From NCBI GenBank assembly GCA_039654915.1, contig CM077594.1:16491001-16555000 (forward strand): a stretch of DNA of 64,000 bases, in the 5' to 3' direction. Within the stretch, counting starts at the first letter, position 1. Each line of letters begins with the position of its first letter. The position numbers and the translations under genes were made by a program. Below are positions 1-12,589 of the stretch, piece after piece. This DNA comes from Aquilaria yunnanensis. Taxonomy: Eukaryota; Streptophyta; Magnoliopsida; Malvales; Thymelaeaceae. The notes under the pieces were generated by a model. That model did no database searches. It had not been told where the DNA came from and worked only from the letters and a program-made list of their open reading frames with translations.

Positions 1-400
1 TTGCACTCTAACAATTGAGGTATTCATTTTGCGTTGCATTAGATTTTATCATCACTTGTAGTTCTATTAAATATATGTGAAATGTTTAAATTTTTTGTAT
101 TTGCATCTTATTACAAAGTATTGAGTTTTGGTTTTAGTTCTTGATTCCAATCTTCTATGATTCTTGATTTTAATTTGTCTCCTAGTTTCAAACACTCTCT
201 AGCTTCTAGGACTAACAATAGTAACTATCGTTAAAGTTAACTTAATCGTTAACCTTAACTTGTATTTTAAGTTTATTAACTACAAAAATAGGAATTATAC
301 TTATCAATCTATGTTAATCCTCGTTACAACCTCCACATAAGTAGGAGACTAAGAGCAAATTCATCTTAACTTAAGTCAACTTAATCCCAAATAATTTTTT
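1..400. repeat. Diverged direct repeat, copy 1
   Basis: This stretch is recognisably the same sequence, in the same orientation, as about 4700-5090. Shared blocks include the stretch around 'gttctattaaat', the 'ctctctagcttct' block and the block ending 'gtaggagactaagag'. The copies differ by many substitutions and small indels. No reading frame or protein similarity is visible. The left limit is cut by the window edge, so the copy may be longer. Confidence 0.75.
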
Positions 401-3400
401 TTATTTTTCTTACAATTCACAAAATAACTAAATTCCCTCATAAGAATACTACAAGCTTATGGTCATAAATTGAAAGAGCTGGTTCTAAATTTTTTTTTTC
501 TAAAGTTATTGTGTTTCAAACATAACCATAATGTTCGAAAATTATTCAAGACTAAGAGTAGTTTCTTGGAAAAGGCTTCCTTTTTTGGTAAGGAGAAGGG
601 CTTATATTAAATATTTAAATATGTAATTCTATTGATGTTGCCTTACTATTGTTGGCTAAGTTCTTTTATCTGTTGGCATTTTTGTGATGAGTTGTTTGAT
701 TGTTCTATTTTAGAACTAATCGGTGTAGTTGTCCAGTATTTCCCTATTTTTAGTCTTAAGATTGATCAAGAACACTGATCATCATTCTTTAAGTTGCAAG
801 GGTTTTTAATTTTTTACCTTATTTTTCTAGGTTCATCACTAATTTCTACAGAAGAATTGATTATTGTACTCTTTTACATTTAGCAACATTATGAATGAGA
901 GTAGAAAAAAATTATACGGGTTACTATACAAAATTGTATTATAGAACTTTGATTGAAGTGATCCGTTAAACTAGAGTTTGTTAAAATAAATTTTCTTAAA
1001 ATAATTGCAAAGTGGGAAATGACGTGCATAAAGTAATTTTACAGGGCATTACAATTTAGAATCTATGATAGATTATCATAAATCTCATGCATGTGTAGTT
1101 TTTTTTTTTTGTTAACGGAGGATGACTTCATGTTATCTGCTAAGTAATGTGTTAACAAATTTATAATAAAGTACTTTACAAATTTGTGAGGCAATTGTTA
1201 AGAAATTCTTGAATGTATAATTTCATTTAATGATAAAACTAGCTAGCTAGGTTATATACACGAAAAAAACAAGACATGTAATTTCTTGTTAAATTTTTTT
1301 TCTATGTTTTATTTTGAAATTCAATAAACAGGATTCATTCATGTAAGACATATATGTATATCATTAAATGAATTTTATTTGTAGTATGTTTATCATGTGA
1401 GTGTGGTTTACTGGTGGGTCACCTTAAAAAAAAACTATACTATATCTAGGTATTCTTATTCATTTGGATTCAATATGCATAAATACATATTCATTCATTA
1501 AAAATTTATATGAAAGGTGACCTTGGACATTGATAAGAAAATTTTCCTCCAATACAAAAGTTTACATTAGAAAACCAATGACTTAAAGACTAGTTTTGTA
1601 AATTTAATAGAGACTTTAATTCTTGTCCAAAGTCAAACTTTAGTTTTTGACATTCATTAGAAAAAAACCCGTCAAATTGAGAGAGAGAAACTAACACCTT
1701 TGAGACTGGTCTAATTTTTATCCAAAATAAAAAGCATTAAACATGTGTAGAAAATAACTAGAGATATTATATTAGAAGAACGCGTAATGCACAATAAGCA
1801 TTATAGTTTTTCCGAAAATTCTAAAATTTTAAGTTTATTAACAATCACTTATTCATAAAATCCATTGGATAAGATGATTAAGGTACGATGAATAAAATAA
1901 TAACAGCACAGTTTATTTTTCACAATGGACATGCAAATGCAAAACATAAGTACAAACAAAATGAACTAGAAAACAACTGTGTTGATATGGCCAAGTTAGT
2001 CTAAGACACCAATTAAGGTCTGTGTAATATATTTTTCTAGTAACAACCTCAAAACAAAAATATTGTCATCTTCTTAAGTTTGTTGTACCATTTCAGTTTT
2101 TTTGACTTAAGTCTAACTTAAAATTTTCTATATTAGCATTTGCTAAAATTTGTTTTTAAAAAAAATATTTAAAAATTACATGATATATAGTTTTTAAATG
2201 TAACTTTTTTAAAATTTTTTAGTAAATATTAATATAAAAAAATTTAAATCAAATGTCAATAAAAAAAATAAAATAGTGCAAAAAATTTAAGATAGAGGTA
2301 GTAATAATTTGTGAACCAAAAAGAAGATTTCCCTGCAAAAAAGATAGTTGTGCAGTAACAGTTCAAAACTCTTTACCAACTCCCAATGAAGTTGAAAATG
2401 CATGACTTTTCATGAAAGAAATCTAAAATACATGACTTTGCAAAGAACATTAGCACCCAATTCATTTTTTCTGTAGACAATTTATCTTTTTGGACTGTTC
2501 AAAATGTCGCCCCCATTTGTTTATTATTAACCCATTCTTCTTTAAACAAAATTATGAAACTGCAATGAATATCATTTTTTCAAAATTGCAGCCGTCATCC
2601 CTTCGTCACACGGTTCTTGTCCGTCATTGAGAGGCAGCTCCATCGCCAGTAGCCCACCCAGCCTTGCTTCATTTGTCACACGGTCATCATGCTTCCCGGT
2701 AACTCTACCATCTATCATCCATGTAGCCTTGACGGAGAATTGCTGAACAATATTGAGATCTCATAGGAATGATGTTGTCTTCCTAAAGGTAAAAGAGAAG
2801 TAGAAATCTATAGCACCTAAATGTGGGCGGATGAACTTCTAGTGACCTTACCAACCTAAATATGATAGATCCGAGGCTGAGGGAGGTGGACAATGGGTGG
2901 TAGAGGGACCTAGAAAATACAAGCAACAATCATTTAGTGCAATGTGCTGAGTACCAGATTTGGGAAGGAAGTTTAAACAATATGAGCTATGAAGCTCTTT
3001 GTTAGGGGGAAAGAGAACAATGAATGAGAAAGAGTAGTGAGCTTCGCATGGAGGGAAAGAGCTCCAAACTTGGGCAATTATTGCTTGATGGCATAGCTTG
3101 TTATTTCGGCAAAGATCTTAGTTGAAAAATGTAGGGCCACATTTATGAACAATGAGTAAAAGTTGATTTGCTAAATACACATGTAGATGAACAAATTGGG
3201 TGTATAACCTCATCTTGTTAATTATTAAAACCCAGTAGAACTTCAAGTAATTCTCCAAACAAAACATTTGAGCTTACTTAATTTTGAACCATAATAATCT
3301 CATTCTTCATTTTCCTGCTGTTTATTCCAACGTTTTGGGGGTGTTTCAATGGTTTCCATCTAAGGGATCTAATGCTCTACTGTCCATTCCATTTATGGTG

Positions 3401-3690
3401 GATGTTCTAACTGCTGCCCCCTGTGGACCCATACCTATTGCTCTGCTATTTACTTCTACTATGGCAGATGTGCCAATTGCTACTTTTAAGGCATCCATTA
3501 ATATTGGGAGACATCCACACCCACTGCCTTGAGGAAGCCCATCAGCCCATGTATCATCATTTATATATCTTATGTGGGTCCAAACATGGTCATTTGGCTA
3601 TTACTTGATGAAGCTGTGCAAATGAATTTACACTACATGTTTTGTGGCTGTCACAACCAACATTGACAATCCTCCAACAATGCAATTTAT
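401..3690. other. No gene recognised
   Basis: AT-rich intergenic DNA. Around 2580-3130 the base composition becomes more GC-balanced and looks gene-like, but all frames are short and broken and I recognise no protein. Short frames at 3284-3608 have no recognisable content. I see no RNA gene here. Confidence 0.5.
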
Positions 3691-3699
3691 CCAGACATG

Positions 3700-4205
3700 G
3701 TAAGAAAGTTCTTATTTTTATTTTTCAGCATAATAATGTTTTAAGATTCTTAATTCATTTCTTAGTTCAATATTACAACTTCATGCACATGAGTATATGT
3801 GGGATTTTATCCAAAGTCTTCGAAAGACAGATTTAGGAATGACTCATAATCAATTAGGACAGAAATAAGTAAGGCTTTTGGACCCATGAATGGGAGGAAC
3901 ATGGAAAAAGACATATTTTTTAGCAACAACCTAAGACTTTCTGTAGACAAATGAAGTAGGTCTTTCTGTGACATTGAAGTAGGTTGTTGGCGACAACTAG
4001 TTTATTTTTTTCCATGTTCCTCCCATTGATGTGTCCTAAAAGCCTCGACTGTTCCATGTCATTCATTGCTAAATCTATTTTTCAAGGACTTTGGTTAAGA
4101 TCGCACCTATACTCATGTGCATGAAGTTGTAATGTTGAACTAAGAGATGAATCAAGAATCTTAAAACATTATTACTGTTGAAAAAATAAAAGTAAGAATT
4201 TTCTA
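3700..4205. repeat. Fold-back (inverted repeat) element of about 0.5 kb
   Basis: The left arm (about 3700-3945) matches the reverse complement of the right arm (about 3960-4205) along almost its whole length with a very short loop. Matching blocks include 'taataatgttttaagattct' and 'acttcatgcacatgagtata'. Because of this symmetry the two strands give near-identical short frames, which are by-products of the palindrome and not genes. A transcript would fold into a long hairpin. Terminal target duplications were not found, so the superfamily is unknown. Confidence 0.75.
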
Positions 4206-4699
4206 CTGTGGCTGAGCTAGTTTGCAACATTAGAAGATTGCTACTGCTTGTCGACAAGCCACAAATTATGCAATGTAAACTCATTTGGAATATTGTATTT
4301 ACATCAAGCAAAAGTCAAACGGGCACGTTTGAACCAAGTTAACATCAAACAACGCTTGACAGATGACAACATATTTTCAAGTAATTCATTATTATGAAAG
4401 CTGTCATTCATAGAAGATTGGTTGGAGAAAAAAACATTATACTAGAATGTGCTAGGCATATGAATGGAAATCAAATTTCAATGGAAGTATACATTTGCTT
4501 TGAGGACCAAAGGAAATCGCTTATGCAAAAAAAAATAATTAGATTTAAAAAATTGTAGTGACAATGTTTACTTTTGTGCAAATAATGGCAAAATGGAAAT
4601 CATTTCTTGTCTTAGAGTCATTTATATATGTATAATGCTAATCATGATGTTTTTTTTCCTTTCAACTTTTAGAATTCTACTAGGATAGTTTATGATTTG

Positions 4700-5090
4700 T
4701 ACTCCAACAATCATGGGGCATACTTTTTGCATTGCACTAGATTTCGCCATTAATCGTAGTTCTATTAAATTTATGCAGAGCATCTAAATTTTCCATGTTT
4801 GCATGTTGTTATAGAGTACTGAACTTTGATTTTAGCTTTTGATTCCACTTTCCTTTGCTTCCTAAATTTGAGTTGTCTCCTAATGTCATACTCTCTCTAG
4901 CTTCTATGACTAATAATGACAACTATCATTGAAGATAATTTGATTATTAACCTTAACTTGCATTTTAGGTTTATTAAGTACAAAAACAGGAATTATGCTC
5001 ATTAATCCATGTTAGTCCTTGTTACGACTTGCACCCAAGTAGGAGACTAAGAGTTAATTCATTTTAACTTAACTAACCTTAATAAAAAAT
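4700..5090. repeat. Diverged direct repeat, copy 2
   Basis: Second copy of the repeat at the start of the window, in the same orientation, about 4.7 kb downstream. The fold-back at 3700-4205 lies between the copies. The pair could be a segmental duplication or eroded terminal repeats of an old retroelement. No TG...CA ends, primer site or polyprotein frame is visible, so duplication is the simpler reading. Confidence 0.75.
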
Positions 5091-5409
5091 GACTTATTTT
5101 TCTTTTTATATAATTTTTACTTGGAATCAATTTTATTTAAAATTTAATATTATATAGATAGAATAATTCATTTGAAAATAATTTTTCATGATGTTATTAA
5201 ATTTTTATAAATTTTATATTTCTAGGCATTAAAAATGAAAAATTTATAAAATTTAATAAGATTATAAAAATTATATTTTCAATAGATTCTTATGCCTATA
5301 CAATATTGAATTTTAAATAAAATTAGGTCTAGATTAAAAAAGATATAAAAATAGAAATAAGTTATTTTAAATTAAGTTCACTTAAGTTAAAATGAATTGA
5401 CTTTAACTC
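5051..5409. mobile_element. MITE-like palindromic element
   Basis: The ends 'gagttaattcattttaact' (from 5051) and the block ending 'ctttaactc' (5409) are inverted copies. The pairing runs inward for well over 100 bases per arm and leaves a small AT-rich centre. There is no coding capacity. The family is not assigned because a clean target duplication is not visible. The left end overlaps the 4700-5090 repeat, whose first copy also carries the start of this sequence. Confidence 0.55.
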
Positions 5410-5738
5410 ACCAATTCAAGAGGTGAACTGAAACAGAAAATAGAAACTTTCGTGCACACAAGTTGATGATTACACTAGACATAGAGGTGGGCATTTGTTC
5501 GAAATGAACCGACTCTGCTTGCCTAATGTTTGGCCTGCTACTGACCTAATAAGGAATGCCATTGCCACTAAGGGTGAACATTCAGTTAGTTCGGTTTAGA
5601 ACCAGTCCAAATACAATAATTTAATTAGTTTTTAGTTTTTATAAAGTCTATCCAAATTATTTGAATTATATGTTAAAACTGACCCGAATTGTTTGAATTA
5701 CATTTTAATTTATTCAGTTCCTTTTTTTAAGACCTAGG

Positions 5739-7245
5739 CACATAGTGATAAGCTTACATTTGTTATAATTATTTCTCTCATATTTAGCTCATTTTAATGT
5801 GTTTTGAACCTTAAAGATCTATTTTGAGTATGTTTTGTAGCTTATAACATATATGGACTTAATTGATTAAAAGTGAATTTAATTTGCAATTTTGCAAGTT
5901 TTAATTTGGTTGTGTTCTTTTAGGATTTTGATAGATTGGCGATTTTTCAGTAGAAAAATCATATCTTGAGCTACAGAGGTCGGAATTGAGTGATTTTTGA
6001 TTCATTGGAAAGCTAACATCTGGAGCTACAAATTATATAAAACCATGAAACCTAGTTCACACATTAATGGGCTCAAATTCGTTTTCAAAATCGCGATTTG
6101 CCCGTCATCACTGGTTCAAAAGCAGTTACGGTGTTTTGGACATATCTTTGGCTGTAGATATCTTTTTTATGTAATTCAGGTGTCGTTTCGAAACTAAGAA
6201 AGAGATCTACAACTTTTATCCTTTGAGTTTTGAGAGCTAATGACTCCATCAAGATTGAATTTCAGCTTGAAATTGCTGCTGATGTTCTGGAGAATTGTTT
6301 AGCTCACAACTTTGAAACCTTCTCATTATCTTGAATATTTTTATTTGTGTGTGGTGATTTTAGAATAATATAGAAATTTTATGGAGATTTTATAAATTTA
6401 GCGCACTATGTTAGTTTTTATTAGAATTGGAGCACAGTAGCTCGTTTTTTTCTCTTTGGCGACTGGCCCCCCCTTTCTCTTCCCTAACTCTCTTTTGTCT
6501 CTTTTCTTGTTTATTTTCTTTTTAGTGATTTTTAATGGTCATATCCAGCTTATTCTTTTTATTCTTGGTTAAAGAAGACTAAAATTCCAAATTCTTCAGT
6601 ACTATGAGATCAAATTTATTTTATTCATTCAATTGATACTTTAAGTATTGGATGTTCTTCTATGATTAATTTCATAATTGTTTTATTTATATGCTAGAAG
6701 GCCTACTAGGTGTTATTCGAATTCAATCTACTACTGGGTTGGAAATCAAATCCATAATTATTTAGTTTCTCTAATCTATGAAGTAATTAAGGTTTATTAA
6801 TTTGCTGCATCAGAAATCATTAGGTCTTAAGAAAAACATTCAACTAAATTAAATGCGGCCGCTTGTGTTTGTATTATTTAGTTTCATTGATCATTCTAAT
6901 TTTTAATGTAATTGTTAAATTAAATCGAAGCGCTTGTCTTAGGTTGTTTAGCAGTTAGGGTTAATTAGATCGCTTGTTTTTTGATTAACTACGACTAAAG
7001 AAAAGTAAAAAGATAGCTCCAACGATAAATATTCAAAGTCTTGATTGATTTATCTATGCATCGATAATCAGTTGTAGGAATTCGGTGGTGGATGTTGACT
7101 GATGCCAAGGTTTGTATTTCTGATTGTTTTGTTGATTTCTCACTTAATAGGTTTCTTAATTTTTGTTCTCTGATTATTTTTAATTTTATTGTTGATTGCA
7201 ACACAATTCCCCCATAATTTTTTATTTCAAATTTCTGACATGAAG
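5739..7245 (+). mobile_element. Possible LTR fragment of a Ty3/gypsy-type retrotransposon
   Basis: The segment starts 'tgataagcttacatttgtta' and runs through non-coding text of the sort seen in long plant gypsy LTRs, ending in the region of 'gcaacacaattccccc'. No gag, protease, reverse transcriptase or integrase frame follows, so at most this is a solo or truncated LTR. The call rests on general resemblance only. Confidence 0.3.
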
Positions 7246-7674
7246 CTTTCAGTTAAAAAATTTCTCTTGGGATTTGATCTGATTTTTATTACTACAGTAT
7301 AAATTTATTTATTTTGGGTTATTAGTGAGACCGGAATTTTTTTTGGCAGTTTTGATGACCAACCACATAGCAAATGAAAAAAAAAAGATGAATATTAAAA
7401 AATTTATCTCTTATGCTCAAAATTCAAGAAGGACAAACAACTTATAGTCCAAAATTAGTAGGAAATAGCTTTATACATATAAGGTCAATATGGATAATGG
7501 TAAAATATTTGTTATTATTCATTTATTTGGTTTTAAGTGCATGATCCATTAACCAAATATAAATTTTGTTTTTGCTTCAAATTGACCGAACTAGAAAAGT
7601 AACCGAACCATTTTATTCGAATATAGTCGGTCTTTCCATTTTTTCAACTTTTTTTAATCATATTCGCTCCTAAT

Positions 7675-8217
7675 TAGGGTTGTCAATGGGTCAGATTTGG
7701 GTTGGATGATATTATTCTCATATCTTATCTGTGACCTTGAACACTTTGCTTACATCCTACCCATTACCTGTCGGGTGAATAATTTTTATATTCATATCGT
7801 ACCCATTTTTCAATGGGTTGAGTTAGGGTAAAATTCATTCACCTACCACACCTCCACAACTACAATTTTATTGAGTCAATGTCATGTCTAATCTTAGATT
7901 TGTTACCGTTAAAAGCATTCATTATATCTTATTTATGAAAGCAACTCATGCTTGTTTTTAACTTCGTATAACGTACCCATTATACTTTTTTTTTTTCATC
8001 ACATAATTAATGCTAATATGTTATATACACGTTCACACATATATATAAGTCGGATGTGGGACAGGTGAACCTTGAACCCGCATCTTACCCAAATTTGTTG
8101 GCGGGTGAAAAAAAAAATCATATCCAACCCAAACCTAATTAATTGCTAAAAAAATATGACTCATCGAATCTAATACAATCGGATATCTGTCAGATTGGAC
8201 ATCCATTGATATCCCTA
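7675..8217. mobile_element. Short non-autonomous hAT-type element
   Basis: The element begins 'tagggttgtcaatgggtcag' and ends in the inverted counterpart 'cattgatatcccta'. It is flanked by the 8-base pair CTCCTAAT (7667-7674) and CTCTTAAT (8218-8225), 7 of 8 identical. An 8-bp duplication and TAGGG-type ends are the hAT signature. The 543-bp interior has no open frame. Confidence 0.7.
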
Positions 8218-8639
8218 CTCTTAATTGCCACGGCCTAAAGGTACAGTTTTCTAAAAAAAATGGACAAAAATTCATTAAATGCACATATAAATAGAAAAAC
8301 AGGTATAATATAAAAAAAATATCTTCACCACAATTTAAATAATAATATATTAGTTTAGATTTACGTTATCTTAAAAAATTAAATTTTATTGGATCAAGCC
8401 CAGCCTGGCCTAGGGCCTAGGGGCAAACCCGTGAATAGGTTATATGTATTGTAGTCTTGGGCTTTCTCCTCCTCGTGCAATGGAGCCTGATAGCTTTAGC
8501 TCATGACCCAATTTCTATGACCAAGTTGCTTTTTTCACATAGTTTTTAGTCTTTTAGACATTTTATGACTTTTTAACAAATTCTCAAAACTTGATTTCAT
8601 AAAAGCATTCATTACATGTAAACGATCAATTTGTTTTGT

Positions 8640-8986
8640 ATGGCAGTTCATAATTTTATAATATCTGAAAATAGAAAGTTTCTCATATATGATATAGCTT
8701 AAAATGTTGTTTGTCATCTATTATATAGCGACATCGATCCTTGTATCTTATTTTATTTGCGATTCTAATTTCATTTGACTTGTAAGTTTTGCAATCTTAT
8801 CGTATCATATTTTTCAGATTCAAGTTGTAACACCCAACACACGAGTCATTTCATATTCTTTCAGATTGAAGTGTTAATACTTTTATCGACAAGTCCACCA
8901 AACATACGGATGAGTGTTTGCATTATATTACCCAACAAAAAAAAAAAAGAAAAGATTTTTCGCATTTTCACAAATAAAAATTTAAA
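8640..8986. repeat. Direct repeat copy left of the Mutator-like element
   Basis: This flank matches about 12590-12880 in the same orientation, including the shared blocks 'gtaacacccaaca' and 'caaacatacggatgagtgtt'. The similarity continues past 8986 into the first ~100 bases of the inverted end of the neighbouring 3.4-kb element. Confidence 0.75.
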
Positions 8987-9235
8987 GGCCTTTTACCTAT
9001 TTTGCCCCTTGAACTTTGTCAACTCGAACCTTTAACCCCCTAAACTTTAACTCGAATACAATCATCCCTCAAATTTTGGAAATCAATACCTGTTACACCC
9101 TTTACTCACTTAAATGAAGCATGTGTTGTCATTTACTTGACATACGTTGCAGAAATGACTATTTAGGTTATAGAGGAACCTAAACAAAACAAAAGAGAAA
9201 GATGAAAGGGCCAAATAACCGTTTTTCCAACTACT

Positions 9236-9924
9236 ATGGACCAAGAGCAGTTGCCCCTCATTTCTGCTTGCTCAAGCTCTCGTCCATCCACTCCTACTCG
9301 GCGTAGCTTCATACCTTCCACATCTTCAATAGCTCCACGTATTCTTTCAAATGGTCATAGCCAGTGGCAGACCATAATAGGGGCAGGGAGTGGCTTTGCC
9401 CCCTCGAGAATTTTGAAAAGCTTTATATATATATATATACTTAATTGGTTAATTCGAGAGGAATTAGGGGTTGAATATGCATTCCTATTCCTCGAAAATA
9501 ATGGAAGAAAATAAAGATGGGAGGATAGTGAGGTAGGCACTGAAGAAAATAGGATTCAAATTAGTAATTAAGTAGATATTCTAACATGGCTTAAATGCAC
9601 CATTAGTCCTCTAGCTTTTCCAATTAGAAAGGTTTGGTCCCTTATCTTTGACTTAGTATGACTTAGTTTCAATCTTCAGCTTTGCCTAGTTCTAACACCG
9701 TTCCTCTCCTCCAAGCTCGCCCCTGAACCAAAAATCTTGTTTCTGCCACTGGTCATAGCAATGCTCCAAGCTTCCCAGGTCCATGGCCAAGACCTCCACA
9801 ACAGCCAGTGTTTCCACCAAGTTGTTTTACGGATACACCACCAAACTTGACAACAACTTTGCCTTCTGACAGGCTAGTTTTTGCTAGTCAGTCTCGTCCT
9901 TGTGCTGCTGTCACTACAAGGTGA
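9236..9924 (+). pseudogene. Gene-like open frame inside the Mutator-like element, split by a MITE
   Basis: The frame opens at ATG 9236 and runs 42 codons to the hAT MITE. Leaving out the MITE and one copy of its 8-bp duplication (9362-9759), it continues in the same frame at 9760 for 54 codons to TGA at 9922-9924. The predicted peptide is about 96 residues and rich in Ser and Pro, starting MDQEQLPLIS and containing PGPWPRPPQQP. A further gene-like stretch at 9968-10159 contains RERLVELAKGHIY. I do not recognise the protein. The setting suggests a host gene fragment captured by the element, but a chance frame is not excluded. Confidence 0.45.
9362..9751. mobile_element. hAT MITE with perfect 8-bp target duplication
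   Basis: The 390-bp insert has inverted ends CAGTGGCAGA / TCTGCCACTG and is flanked on both sides by GTCATAGC (9354-9361 and 9752-9759). Both features are diagnostic of a hAT-superfamily MITE. It contains a short TA run and no coding capacity. It interrupts the gene-like frame at 9236-9924 and so is younger than the surrounding Mutator-like element. Confidence 0.9.
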
Positions 9925-10809
9925 ACCAAGATGCTATTGTGCTTGTAAATGTGTCTAGAAGACCTTTGTGGCTTTGTCACCCACTATTGCAAGAGAGAGA
10001 CTTGTGGAACTTGCAAAGGGTCACATATACTCCAATGGACATACACTGGAAACACATGAACCTTGGAGGACCTCGAACATTTCAGAATCAGCTACATGGA
10101 AACCTCTAAATCTAAGGTCTTCAACCACTAATCTAGAGTCTAGAAAGTATAAGATTTAGGAGAATAGTCCCTAAAAAATCACTGGACATGGCCATTCGTC
10201 ATATGGTATGTTCCTCCACCCAAATCAAGTAGCAATTTTTAATTTAGGAACATATTAGTCTTACAAGATTGATTGCTTTAATTACAATATGCCAATATTT
10301 TGCATGTTATCATGGTGAGCAAAAGGGGAAATTAATATCAAGACTTGTTTTTTTTCTCAATTATCAACATTTTTGTTGTCAACAATCAATATCATCTCAA
10401 CTACTGCATAATGTTCTCCCATTAATAACAAAGAATTGTAATTACTAATATGAGTATGTTGAAGACTAGCAAAGGTTTAAACAGATGTTATGTTCCTTCT
10501 TGCACCTTGGGTTCTTAGTGAAAAAACAACTTTTTTATTTCTACTATGATTGAGTTGTTAATGTATTTCACAAGATCACATTTGTTTTTTTGCCCCTAGG
10601 TAGTGTTTAAGAAGGAAAAGGAATAAGAAAATGAAAGGTGAAATTCAAATCGGGAAGTACTGGAGGAGCTAGAATCTTCTGTTGATTCTGTTGAATGGTT
10701 AAGCTGCCGAAACCTACATACTTCCAGTGCCAAATGCCTGGGTTAAAAATTGTGAGTTACTTTGATGTCTTTAAAAAAAATCCAACGAAAGGGCTGACCC
10801 AATAACTTA

Positions 10810-11945
10810 GGATAAATTATATCTGTGGCTCATAACCTTTAATTATCATATCATTTTAGACCTTAACCTTGATTCTGCACATGAAAAATAGCTAACCTCG
10901 TTTAAATGTTCCATTTTGAACCTTTTGTGGATGGAAAACGTTAGTGTAGATGGAAATGCCATTTGGCACGCCAGCATGGACAATCTGTCAAGCTGGCACA
11001 ATAAATTAATTAGCAAAACCTTATGTCCTCTAAAAAAGGGAAAAATTGCACCTTTAGTCCCCTATCTCACCACTCTTATCCCGACAAACCCTAAATTTCC
11101 TCATCTATTGCCACCAGCCTTAAGGTTTTGCCACTGTTGGCTTACGCTTCCAGCCACCAGCCGTCAATAGTCCATGTCAACATTCTACATGAGAAGTCCA
11201 TGCCATTACCTGATTAATCTCTCACCTCTCCATCTCTTTTTCTCCATCATTTTCAAACACAGGTCAATGGAGGTGGATGGACAAAATTGAAGGCGAACAA
11301 ACGAAAATGAATGGTGAACAGCCAATTAGAGGAAGCAAAAGCAATCTGGCAAAGATGAAGGCCAATCAAATAAAGATGAGGGCCAATCGGCAATTAGGTT
11401 GAGGGTTCGATTAGGTAACTTGGGTGGATGCATTTGAGATAGAGGACTTAGGGCACAATGTGAATTGGGGAGGAGAAAGAGTATAAGGTTTGGGACTGAG
11501 GAGGCTAATGTGGGGACGACAAAGGCTAATGGGGGAATGATAAGAATGACAAAGTCGAACGAACAGGAACGATAAAGGTAAACAGATGAGAATGATAAAG
11601 GTGAATGGGGGAAACAAACAACAGAGCGCCTTTGGGGCGGTGCCAATCAGATTCTCTCTTCTTGTTTTTTTTTTCACTTTTTTTCCTTCCTTTCTTAACT
11701 TTTTTTAAAAAAAATTTCTTACTTTTCTATATCATCCATGGTAATTGATTTATTATGCCACCATCACAAAACGTCCACGTTAGCATACCACATGACATTT
11801 TCAATCCACATTAATGTTTTCCATTCACAAAAGGTTTGAAATGGAACATTTAAACGATATTAAAGATGTTCATATATAAAATTGAGGTTAGTGTCTAAAA
11901 TGTTACATTAATTAAAGGTTAGAGGTCACGAACTTAATTTACCCC
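10810..11945. mobile_element. Mutator-type non-autonomous element nested in the 3.4-kb element
   Basis: The outer ~180 bases at each side are inverted copies. The left end starts 'ggataaattatat', the right end closes 'aatttacccc', and both arms share the block around 'aaatgttccattttgaacc'. The 9-mer AATAACTTA flanks it on both sides (10801-10809, 11946-11954), and the match extends to 11 bases if CC is included. A 9-11 bp duplication fits Mutator-like elements. The centre (11040-11740) is more GC-balanced but has no recognisable protein. Confidence 0.8.
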
Positions 11946-12589
11946 AATAACTTATGAGCCTATCATATTGCTATTCTAATGTATTTGAAGTGTACTGGGC
12001 TCTGAATTGAAATAGATAGTATATTCGATCAAACTTGGGCATATGATGATGTGGAGGGATGAGAAGCACCGAACTACTTGGGTTGACAGCAGCATGACAA
12101 TGAATGCCAAGGAATGACAAAGAATAACGCTGAACGGTTTGTGGGAAAAATGGTTATTTACCGTTCATCTCTTACTTTTGTTTCATTTCAGTCATCTTAT
12201 AATCTAAATAGTCATTTTCTATAACAGGCTTTAAGCACGTGACAACATGTGCTACATTTAAGTGGGTTGAGGGGGGCAAAAGGTACTAATTTTCAAAGTT
12301 TTAAAGAATGAGTGAACCCGAATCAAAGTTAAAGGGGTTAAAGGTTTGAGTTGACAAAGTTCAGAAACCAAAAGGGGTAAAAAGCCAGAATTAAATACAT
12401 GAACCGAACTAATTTATAACGTTCAAACCATGATTATTAAAATCCTGACTTAAGTTTTAGAAGTTTATATTTTTACGACTCTGGAAATAAAAAAAATTTC
12501 AAGTCTTAATAGAAGTTAATGTAGATAGAAAACGGATAGAATTGAATGGCAATTTATTATTTTTATAAAAAAAATAGTTCATTATTTTA

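Larger units (their letters stand above)
8987..12386. mobile_element. Mutator-like element with long inverted ends, possibly Pack-MULE
   Basis: The left arm (8987 to about 9230, beginning 'ggccttttacc') is the inverted counterpart of the right arm (about 12140-12386), with shared internal blocks such as 'gaactttgtcaactc' and 'atgactattta'. Long inverted ends of ~240 bp are typical of Mutator-like elements. The flanking 9-mers aaatttaaa and agaattaaa agree at 7 of 9 positions, compatible with an old 9-bp duplication. No transposase is visible. The interior holds gene-like DNA (9236-10160) and two later insertions at 9362-9751 and 10810-11945. Confidence 0.65.

Noticed and set aside
5482..7670. 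Possible larger hAT element starting TAGAGGTGGGC at 5482
   Set aside because: The left end looks hAT-like, but no matching right end with an 8-bp duplication was found in the expected region.
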